A DNA stretch of 6,351 nucleotides. Source: JAFHCF01 sp048497495. GTDB taxonomy: Bacteria; Pseudomonadota; Alphaproteobacteria; Rhizobiales; Ancalomicrobiaceae. Shown here piece after piece: positions 1 through 4,765 of the stretch (positions are counted from its first letter, which is position 1; the number at the start of each line of letters is the position of its first letter). The position numbers were made by a program, and so were the translations under genes. Below the pieces are notes generated by a model. It did not search any database, had not been told where the DNA came from, and worked only from the letters and a program-made list of their open reading frames with translations. Location: positions 1 through 6,351 of the forward strand of contig JAFHCF010000001.1 of NCBI GenBank assembly GCA_048497495.1, given 5' to 3'.

Positions 1-866
1 GCCTGGTTGGCGGCGACCCCGCCGGCGGTGACCAGGGTCGGGGTCGCCACCCCGGTCAGTTCGCGGAAACGCTTCAGGGCGAGCTTGGCCTTGAAGCGGA
101 TCACGTCGGTGACGGCGGCCTGGAACGAGGCGCAGAGGTCGGCGACGGTCTGGTCGTCGAGCGGCTGCTGCGCCTCCGCCGCCAGCCGCAACGCCGTCTT
201 GAGGCCGGAGAAGGAGAAGTCGAGGCTGTCGCGGCGCATCAGGGGGCGCGGCAGATCGAAGCGGGTGGCATCGCCCGAGGCGGCCTGGCGCTCGACCTGC
301 GGCCCGCCGGGATAGGGCAGACCGAGGAGCTTCGCCGTCTTGTCGAAGGCCTCGCCGAGGGCGTCGTCGATGGTGGTGCCGAGACGGCGATAGCGGCCGA
401 GGCCCTCGACCGCGACGAACTGGGTGTGGCCGCCGGAGACCAGCAGCAGCAGGTAGGGAAAGGCCACCTGGTCGCTCAGGCGAGGGGTGAGCGCGTGGCC
501 CTCGAGGTGATTGACGGCGATCAGCGGCAGGTCGTGGACGGCGGCGATCGCCTTGGCGGTCATCAGACCGACGATGACGCCGCCGATCAGGCCGGGGCCG
601 GCGGTGGCGGCGACGCCGGAGAGATCGGCGAAACCGATCTTCGCCTCGGCCATCGCCCGCGTGACGAGGCCGTCGAGGATCTCGACATGGGCGCGGGCGG
701 CGATCTCGGGGACGACGCCGCCATAGGGCGCGTGGTCGGCGAGTTGGGAATGGACGACGTCGGCGAGGATGCGGCCGCGCCCGTCGTCGTCGCGCGCCAC
801 CACGGCGGCGGCGGTCTCGTCGCAACTGGTCTCGATGCCGAGGATCAGCACGGGCGTCTCGTCCAT
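1..866 (-). CDS. tsaD: TsaD, tRNA N6-threonylcarbamoyladenosine transferase subunit (3' end outside window)
   Basis: TsaD (formerly Gcp) is the catalytic subunit that moves the threonylcarbamoyl group from threonylcarbamoyl-AMP to A37 of ANN-decoding tRNAs in the cytoplasm, working with TsaB and TsaE. Visible here are 288 codons plus two bases of a protein that is usually about 340-360 aa, so the C-terminal part, including the last metal-binding Asp, is cut by the window edge. Signatures in order: GIETSCDETAAAVV (residues 10-23), YGGVVPEIAARAH (48-60), the metal-ligand motif NHLEGH with His120 and His124, SGGHT (144-148), DDALGEAFDK (167-176), DFSFSGLK (216-223) and GGVAAN (282-287). I chose ATG 866-864 because it gives the usual short lead, MDETPVLILGIETS. 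An in-frame ATG at 899-897 would add 11 residues (MPRTRVLRPAE), and neither has a clear Shine-Dalgarno. Instead, each ATG is preceded by CGAG and a hairpin. The gene is divergent from the hem genes. Family assignment is secure; the start is less so. Confidence 0.96.
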   Translation of the reverse strand, partial: MDETPVLILGIETSCDETAAAVVARDDDGRGRILADVVHSQLADHAPYGGVVPEIAARAHVEILDGLVTRAMAEAKIGFADLSGVAATAGPGLIGGVIVGLMTAKAIAAVHDLPLIAVNHLEGHALTPRLSDQVAFPYLLLLVSGGHTQFVAVEGLGRYRRLGTTIDDALGEAFDKTAKLLGLPYPGGPQVERQAASGDATRFDLPRPLMRRDSLDFSFSGLKTALRLAAEAQQPLDDQTVADLCASFQAAVTDVIRFKAKLALKRFRELTGVATPTLVTAGGVAANQ

Positions 867-921
867 CTCGGCGGGTCTGAGGACCCGCGTTCGGGGCATC
901 TCGGCGGGCCCTGGGGCCCGC
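864..921 (-). repeat. Tandem duplicated hairpin-CGAG-ATG unit at the tsaD start
   Basis: On the minus strand two 25-nt units start 33 nt apart, at 921-897 and 888-864. They match at 20 of 25 positions. Each is a perfect 7-bp stem with a 4-nt loop, followed directly by CGAG and an ATG. The plus-strand stems are GCGGGTC/GACCCGC (871-877 with 882-888, loop TGAG) and GCGGGCC/GGCCCGC (904-910 with 915-921, loop CTGG). Three of the five differences are in the loop. The other two form one base pair (876:883 versus 909:916), changing T-A to C-G so that pairing is kept. The 33-nt period keeps both ATGs in the tsaD frame. In tsaD mRNA the downstream stem ends 4 nt before the chosen start, where a Shine-Dalgarno would lie. 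The structure is seen directly; a regulatory role is inference. Confidence 0.7.
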
Positions 922-942
922 GCATCGGCATATCTCGTCGCG

Positions 943-961
943 CCGGTCCGTCGCGGACCGG
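943..961. repeat. Perfect 8-bp inverted repeat, CCGGTCCG / CGGACCGG
   Basis: An 8-bp perfect stem (943-950 with 954-961) closes a 3-nt loop, TCG. It lies in the tsaD-hemC divergent spacer. No T-run follows on either strand, so it does not look like an intrinsic terminator. The same CCGGTCC and GGACCGG arms occur again 40 nt downstream. Confidence 0.6.
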
Positions 962-970
962 GGGTGGGGC

Positions 971-1005
971 TCCCGAACCCGGCCGGTCCGACGGTTCGGG
1001 ACCGG
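971..1005. repeat. Two overlapping, mutually exclusive hairpins
   Basis: Stem A pairs TCCCGAACC (971-979) with GGTTCGGGA (993-1001), 9 bp with a 13-nt loop. Stem B pairs CCGGTCC (983-989) with GGACCGG (999-1005), 7 bp with a 9-nt loop. They share bases 999-1001, so both cannot form completely at once. The stem B arms are identical to the core of the inverted repeat at 943-961, so arms could also pair between the two sites. This lies in the tsaD-hemC spacer. Pairing was read by eye; no folding energy was calculated. Confidence 0.5.
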
Positions 1006-1025
1006 TCTGCGGTTTCGGCTTCATC

Positions 1026-1076
1026 GCATTTTCTCGAGCCCGGGCGGTATCCACCCGGCGCGAAAATGCTCTAGAG
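1026..1076. repeat. Rhizobial-type intergenic palindromic element (GCATTTTC...GAAAATGC)
   Basis: Perfect 8-bp outer arms GCATTTTC (1026-1033) and GAAAATGC (1062-1069) enclose a second stem, CCGGG (1040-1044) with CCCGG (1054-1058), which is capped by GG/CC pairs around a TAT loop. On the minus strand the order is CTCTAGAGCATTTTC, then GTGGATACCG, then GAGAAAATGC. From memory, this resembles the palindromic repeats scattered between genes in Rhizobium, Mesorhizobium, Bradyrhizobium and relatives, which combine a (CTAGA)GCATTTTC arm, a GTGGATACCG core and a GAAAATGC arm. The A/T-rich arms stand out against the surrounding GC-rich DNA. It ends about 88-94 nt upstream of hemC, so it would lie in or near the promoter or leader. 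I infer a repeat-family member; a search of the host genome would settle it. Confidence 0.6.
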
Positions 1077-1090
1077 AGGAAACGCACCGA

Positions 1091-1102
1091 GGCCCGCGGG
1101 CC
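1091..1102. repeat. 12-bp perfect palindrome GGCCCGCGGGCC
   Basis: A self-complementary 12-mer lies about 60 nt upstream of the hemC start. It could be a short hairpin or a dyad for a DNA-binding protein. In DNA this GC-rich such palindromes arise fairly often by chance, so no function is assigned. Confidence 0.3.
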
Positions 1103-1163
1103 CGGAGAGGCTCATTCTCGCGGCCATGCCGTACCATCGGGTGGGAACGACGTGCAATCGAAG

Positions 1164-2093
1164 ATGTCGACCGAGACGGTCAAAATCGGGACTCGCGGCA
1201 GTCCGCTGGCGCTGGCTCAGGCCGACGAGACGCGGGCGCGTCTGGTTCGGGCGACCGGTCGGCCGGTGGGCGACTTCGAGATCGTGGTGATCAAGACCTC
1301 CGGCGACATGATCCTCGATCGGCCGCTGTCGGAGGTCGGCGGCAAGGGGCTCTTCACCAAGGAGATCGAGACGGCGCTGATCGACGGCACGATCGATCTG
1401 GCGGTCCATTCGTCGAAGGACATGCCGACGGTGTTGCCCGACGGGCTCTTCATCTCCGCCTTCCTGCCGCGCGAGGACGTCCGCGACGCCTTCCTCTCCA
1501 CCAAGGCGCGGACACTCATGGACCTGCCGGCGGGCGCGGTGGTCGGCACCTCGTCGCTGCGCCGCCGCGCCATGGTCAAGCGGCTCCGGCCCGACCTCGA
1601 GGTGGTCGAATTCCGCGGCAACGTCCAGACCCGGCTGAAGAAGCTCGCCGAGGGCGTGGCGGATGCGACCCTGCTCGCCTACGCCGGCCTGCGCCGGCTC
1701 GGCAACGACGGTCTCGCGACCTCGCTGCTCGAGGTCGCCGACTTCCTGCCGGCGGTCGGCCAGGGGGCCATCTGCATCGAGAGCCGGGTCGGCGACGACG
1801 CGACGACTGTGATGATCGGCCTCATCCACCATGTCGAAACGGCGGTGGCGCTGACCCTGGAGCGGGCCTTCCTGCGCGAACTCGACGGCTCCTGCCGCAC
1901 CCCGATCGCCGGCCTCGCCCGGCTCGACGGCGACACGGTGCGTTTCGACGGGCTGATCCTGCGGCCCGACGGGTCCGAGGCCCATGCCATCTCGGTCGCC
2001 GGGCCGATCGCCGAGGCGGAGATTCTGGGCCGCGACGCCGGGCGCGCCTTGAAGGATCGCGGCGGACCCGACTTCTTCGTCGCGCAGGGTTGA
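1164..2093 (+). CDS. hemC: HemC, porphobilinogen deaminase (hydroxymethylbilane synthase)
   Basis: This cytoplasmic enzyme condenses four porphobilinogens into linear hydroxymethylbilane, the substrate of HemD, on a covalently bound dipyrromethane cofactor. The 309-aa length is normal for the family. Motifs: KIGTRGSPLALAQA (residues 7-20), GKGLFTKEIE (60-69), VHSSKDMPT (81-89) with catalytic Asp86, GTSSLRRRA (128-136), RGNVQTRL (151-158), AVGQGAICIE (197-206) and the cofactor-attachment loop DGSCRTPI with Cys244. No essential residue is missing. ATG 1164 is chosen because it puts the KIGTRGS strand at the usual distance from the N-terminus. An in-frame GTG at 1152 adds only MQSK and has GGGAA just upstream, so it is a real alternative. 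The frame stays open back to 426, antisense to tsaD, but has no family similarity before residue 1. The gene ends 4 nt before hemD, which indicates co-translation. Confidence 0.97.
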   Translation: MSTETVKIGTRGSPLALAQADETRARLVRATGRPVGDFEIVVIKTSGDMILDRPLSEVGGKGLFTKEIETALIDGTIDLAVHSSKDMPTVLPDGLFISAFLPREDVRDAFLSTKARTLMDLPAGAVVGTSSLRRRAMVKRLRPDLEVVEFRGNVQTRLKKLAEGVADATLLAYAGLRRLGNDGLATSLLEVADFLPAVGQGAICIESRVGDDATTVMIGLIHHVETAVALTLERAFLRELDGSCRTPIAGLARLDGDTVRFDGLILRPDGSEAHAISVAGPIAEAEILGRDAGRALKDRGGPDFFVAQG

Positions 2094-2097
2094 GCCG

Positions 2098-4755
2098 ATG
2101 CGGATCCTCGTCACTCGGCCGGAGCGGGAGGGACGGGCGACGGTGGCGCGGCTCGCCGAGCTCGGCCACGAGGGCGTGCTCGAGCCGGTGACGCGGATCG
2201 TCGCCTTGCCGGACGTCGAGCTGCCGCGCGACGGCCTCCAGGCGGTGACGGCGACCAGTCTCAACGCGGTCGAGGTGCTCGCCGGACGCGACGATCTCGG
2301 CCTTCTGTCCCAACTGCCGTTCTTCGCCGTCGGCGACCGCACGGCGCGGGCGGCGCGCGACGTCGGCTTCTCCGACGTCCGGTCGGCGGGCGGCGATCGG
2401 CGCGATCTGGTGAAGGTCCTCAGTGCCGCGCTCGACCCGAGGAAGGGGGCGATCGTCTGGCTGGTCGGCCACGACCGGGCCGGCGATCTCGTCGCCGATC
2501 TGGCGCCGCCGGGCTTCACCGTGACGGCGGTCGAGGTCTACCGCGCCGAGCCGATCGCGGCGCTGGGCGAGGCGACCGCGGAGGCCCTCCGGGCCGGCGA
2601 AATCGATGCGGCGCTGGTGTTTTCGCCGCGCGGCGCGATGATCCTCTTGGAGAAGTTGGCGGATTGCGGCTTTTCTCCGTCTTCGCTCGACTTCCCCGTC
2701 CATGTTATATCCGAAGCGACCGCCCAACCGTTCCGTGCGGCCGGATGGCGGAGGATCGTCGTCGCATCGTCGCCCGATACCGATGCGATGCTCGCCACCC
2801 TCGGCCACGCGCCGCCATCCGCCGATCCCGTCGGCCGACAGATCAGGAGTTCGACCATGCGCCCCAAGTCGAGGAAGGACACCAGCTCCGAGACCGGACG
2901 CGAGGCGGTCGAGAGCCCGGCCGAGGTCGTCGAGACCGCAACCGCGCCGATCGATCCGGTCGTGGAGACGGCGGAAGCGCCGGCGACCGAGGCCGAAGCG
3001 CCCGACGTCGCCGCCGGCGAGGTGGTCGAATCGCCGAAGCCGGTGACGGAATTGGAGGCGGAACCGATGACGGAGCCGGTCGAGGTTTCCGCCGAACCGG
3101 CCGAACCGGTCGAGATGCGCGAACCGACACCTGCCGCGACACCGACACCGACACCGACACCCGCTCCCGCCCCGCTCCCGGCGGCCCAGGCCAAGGGCTT
3201 CGGCATCGGCGGCTTGTTGGTGGCGGTGCTGCTCGGCGGGGCGGCGGGCGTCGGCGGCACTTGGGGGCTGGCGTCGAAGGGGCTCCTGCCCGACGGCGGT
3301 GACGGCCGGATCGCCGCCTTGGAGGCGACGATCGCCGAGATGAAGGCGACGAAGCCGGCGCCGGCGGGCGACGGCGAGATCACCGGGCGTCTGGCGGCGC
3401 TCGAGAAGACGGTCGTGGCGGGGGTCACGACGGCCGCCGCCCCGGATCTCTCCGGGATCGAGGCGCGCGTCGCCAAATTGGAAACGATCCCGACCGGCGA
3501 TCTCGCGGCCCTGGAAGGCCGGCTGGCGGCGCTGGAGGCGAAGCCGGCGACACCGGTGCCGTCGGACCTCGCCGAGCGGCTGGCCGGGCTCGAGGCGGCG
3601 GCGAAGGCGCGCCTGGACTCGGCGCGGACCTCGATCGCCGAGGCCCTGTCCAGCCTGCCGGCGGACGGGGCGCCGAAGGAGGCGCTCGACCGGGTGGCCG
3701 GACAGGTCGATCAGGCGCTCGGAGCGTTGCGCGAGAAGGCGGGCGCCGAGATCGCCGCCCTGGCGGCGCGGATCGACAGGCTCGGCGGCGGGCTCGACGC
3801 CGAGAACAAGGCGCTGGCGGAGAAGTTCGCGACCGAGACCAGGGCGCTGGGCGAGCGACTCGCCGCCATGGCCTCGGCGGCGGTGGAGGAATTGAAGAAG
3901 CGCAACGACGACCTCTCCAAGGGTCTCGCCGACAAGCTCGGCGCGGCGACCGCGACGATCGAGGCCGAACGGGCCGCGCGCGAGGAGGAGATCGCCAAGG
4001 CGTTCGACGGCCTCAGGCAGCGCCTGCAGGCGATGGAGGGGTTGCGCGCCGAGATCGACGCCGCCCTGGGTCGCGTCGGCTCGCTCGAGACCGCCACCCG
4101 CGAGGTCGGCTCCAACGGTCAGAAGTTGGTGGAGAAGGTCGGCGAGGCGACGGCGGCGGCGGAAACCAAGGTCGGCGCGCTCTCGAACCGCCTCGACGGC
4201 ATCGAGGCGGAAGCCGCGGCGGCGCGCAAGGCGCAGGCCGGGGCGGTGATGGTGATGGCGCTCGCCGACCTCAAGTCGGCGGTCGACGCCGGCCGGCCCT
4301 TCGCCGGCGAAATCGGCGTGGCCAAGTCGGTGGCCAAGGGCGCGGTCGATCTCTCGGCGCTCGAACCCTTCGCCGCAAAGGGCGTGCCGAGCGTCGCGAG
4401 CCTGCGCGAGGACTGGCCCGCGGTGTTGCGCGCGATGACCGAGGCGGCGGAGCGCAAGACCGCCGGCCCCGGGATCTTCGACCGGCTGCTTTCGCATGCC
4501 ACCAACGTGGTCAAGGTGCGGCCGGCGGGCGAGAAGGCGGGCGACGATCTCGCCGCCCTCGCCTCGCGGGTCGAGGCGCGGCTCGCGGCCGGCGATCTTC
4601 CCGCCGCGCTGGCCGCCTGGAAGGCCCTGCCCGAGGACGCCCGCGCGGTGTCGGCGACGTGGGGCGGCGCGCTCGAGGCGCGCGTCGGCATCGATCGGAC
4701 GCTCGCCGCCCAGACGGCGGCGGTCGTCTCCACACTCACCCAGCAGAGCCAGTGA
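2098..4755 (+). CDS. hemD: HemD uroporphyrinogen-III synthase fused in frame to a Mic60/mitofilin-like membrane protein
   Basis: One 885-codon frame. Residues 1 to about 237 form a complete HemD, which closes and inverts ring D of hydroxymethylbilane to give uroporphyrinogen III, the branch point to heme, siroheme and cobalamin. HemD signs: MRILVTRP (1-8), TSLNAVEVL (53-61), FFAVGDRTA (75-83), VEVYRAEPI (145-153), FSPRGA (175-180) and ISEATA (204-209). Family members are weakly conserved and usually about 230-260 aa. HemD normally ends here with a stop; instead residues 238-253 run as a spacer into Met254 and a full mitofilin-type protein (see the entry starting at 2857). Codons 247 (CGA) and 248 (CAG) are each one C-to-T change from a stop. 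The start ATG has AGGG at 2086-2089, 8 nt upstream, inside the end of hemC. A fusion is topologically possible, since HemD would be cytoplasmic and Mic60 has a cytoplasmic N-terminus. HemD identity is confident; whether the full fusion is made is open. Confidence 0.85.
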   Translation: MRILVTRPEREGRATVARLAELGHEGVLEPVTRIVALPDVELPRDGLQAVTATSLNAVEVLAGRDDLGLLSQLPFFAVGDRTARAARDVGFSDVRSAGGDRRDLVKVLSAALDPRKGAIVWLVGHDRAGDLVADLAPPGFTVTAVEVYRAEPIAALGEATAEALRAGEIDAALVFSPRGAMILLEKLADCGFSPSSLDFPVHVISEATAQPFRAAGWRRIVVASSPDTDAMLATLGHAPPSADPVGRQIRSSTMRPKSRKDTSSETGREAVESPAEVVETATAPIDPVVETAEAPATEAEAPDVAAGEVVESPKPVTELEAEPMTEPVEVSAEPAEPVEMREPTPAATPTPTPTPAPAPLPAAQAKGFGIGGLLVAVLLGGAAGVGGTWGLASKGLLPDGGDGRIAALEATIAEMKATKPAPAGDGEITGRLAALEKTVVAGVTTAAAPDLSGIEARVAKLETIPTGDLAALEGRLAALEAKPATPVPSDLAERLAGLEAAAKARLDSARTSIAEALSSLPADGAPKEALDRVAGQVDQALGALREKAGAEIAALAARIDRLGGGLDAENKALAEKFATETRALGERLAAMASAAVEELKKRNDDLSKGLADKLGAATATIEAERAAREEEIAKAFDGLRQRLQAMEGLRAEIDAALGRVGSLETATREVGSNGQKLVEKVGEATAAAETKVGALSNRLDGIEAEAAAARKAQAGAVMVMALADLKSAVDAGRPFAGEIGVAKSVAKGAVDLSALEPFAAKGVPSVASLREDWPAVLRAMTEAAERKTAGPGIFDRLLSHATNVVKVRPAGEKAGDDLAALASRVEARLAAGDLPAALAAWKALPEDARAVSATWGGALEARVGIDRTLAAQTAAVVSTLTQQSQ
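2845..2849 (+). promoter_or_regulatory. Internal Shine-Dalgarno AGGAG before ATG 2857
   Basis: A canonical AGGAG lies 7 nt upstream of an in-frame ATG (2857), inside the hemD-mitofilin reading frame. It falls exactly where the HemD domain has ended and a typical mitofilin N-terminus (MRPKSRKD) begins. It is as good as any ribosome-binding site in the window, which argues that the second protein can be started on its own. Confidence 0.65.
2857..4755 (+). CDS. Mic60/mitofilin-like inner-membrane protein (COG4223 type), internal start within the hemD frame
   Basis: From Met254 of the long frame this is a 632-aa protein with Mic60 architecture; numbering here is from this ATG. A basic start (MRPKSRKD) leads into a long Glu/Val/Pro-rich segment with a Thr-Pro run (about 95-102). 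One transmembrane helix follows at about 115-138 (FGIGGLLVAVLLGG through TWGLA). Residues about 145-455 are Ala/Glu/Leu-rich with repeated RLAALE-like heptads, hence a long coiled coil. The C-terminal domain, about 459-632, has the mitofilin pattern (ALADLKSAVDAGRPFAGEI, then GVPSVASLREDWP). In alphaproteobacteria Mic60 homologues are anchored in the inner membrane with the coiled coil in the periplasm, and they shape membrane invaginations and envelope contacts. The gene habitually sits between hemD and hemY. Stop TGA 4753-4755 is 10 nt before the next gene. The family call rests on architecture and context; the separate start rests on the AGGAG at 2845-2849. Confidence 0.75.
   Translation: MRPKSRKDTSSETGREAVESPAEVVETATAPIDPVVETAEAPATEAEAPDVAAGEVVESPKPVTELEAEPMTEPVEVSAEPAEPVEMREPTPAATPTPTPTPAPAPLPAAQAKGFGIGGLLVAVLLGGAAGVGGTWGLASKGLLPDGGDGRIAALEATIAEMKATKPAPAGDGEITGRLAALEKTVVAGVTTAAAPDLSGIEARVAKLETIPTGDLAALEGRLAALEAKPATPVPSDLAERLAGLEAAAKARLDSARTSIAEALSSLPADGAPKEALDRVAGQVDQALGALREKAGAEIAALAARIDRLGGGLDAENKALAEKFATETRALGERLAAMASAAVEELKKRNDDLSKGLADKLGAATATIEAERAAREEEIAKAFDGLRQRLQAMEGLRAEIDAALGRVGSLETATREVGSNGQKLVEKVGEATAAAETKVGALSNRLDGIEAEAAAARKAQAGAVMVMALADLKSAVDAGRPFAGEIGVAKSVAKGAVDLSALEPFAAKGVPSVASLREDWPAVLRAMTEAAERKTAGPGIFDRLLSHATNVVKVRPAGEKAGDDLAALASRVEARLAAGDLPAALAAWKALPEDARAVSATWGGALEARVGIDRTLAAQTAAVVSTLTQQSQ
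3137..3161 (+). repeat. Hexanucleotide tandem repeat (CGACAC)4
   Basis: Four exact copies of CGACAC encode a Thr-Pro-Thr-Pro run in the Pro-rich segment just before the transmembrane helix of the mitofilin-like protein. The 6-nt unit preserves the frame, so copy-number change would lengthen or shorten the linker by Thr-Pro pairs. Confidence 0.7.
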
Positions 4756-4765
4756 GGTCGATCCG

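Larger units (their letters stand above)
867..1163. other. Divergent intergenic region tsaD / hemC
   Basis: This is a 297-nt spacer between two divergent genes that must hold both promoters and both 5' leaders. I found no convincing -35/-10 pair on either strand. What is visible is an unusual density of inverted repeats: stems at 871-888, 904-921, 943-961, 971-1005, 1026-1069 and 1091-1102. Since transcription leaves this region in both directions, these are not expected to be terminators. Leader structures, protein-binding dyads or remnants of small palindromic repeats fit better. No open frame here has a recognisable product. Confidence 0.8.

Noticed and set aside
871..961. Intrinsic terminators in the intergenic hairpins
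   Set aside because: No T-run follows any stem on either strand, and the flanking genes diverge, so no transcript is expected to end here.
1074..1084. AGAGAGGA as a ribosome-binding site for hemC
   Set aside because: No in-frame start codon follows within a usable distance; the first in-frame candidates are GTG 1152 and ATG 1164.
426..1163. Upstream extension of the hemC frame as a large N-terminal domain
   Set aside because: The first 440 nt are antisense to tsaD and the rest is palindrome-rich spacer. The translation is low complexity and HemC does not carry such a domain.
1126..1300. Small out-of-frame ORF from ATG 1126 overlapping the start of hemC, a possible leader peptide
   Set aside because: The nearest purine-rich stretch (GAGAGG, 1105-1110) is too far upstream and the peptide is Arg/Trp-rich frame noise.
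1071..2519. Minus-strand open frame opposite hemC and the start of hemD
   Set aside because: Same GC-bias artefact; the plus strand here carries intact HemC and HemD motifs.
2800..2860. Single-base sequencing frameshift as the explanation for the missing hemD stop
   Set aside because: All three forward frames are open through the junction, so an indel would not give a nearby stop; both domains are also intact in the same frame. A base substitution error cannot be excluded.
1822..4497. Very long minus-strand open frame (about 890 codons) opposite hemC, hemD and mic60
   Set aside because: It is Arg/Gly/Leu-rich with no recognisable domain and mirrors the G/C third-position bias of the plus-strand genes, which clearly code for known families. 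It is a GC-driven shadow.
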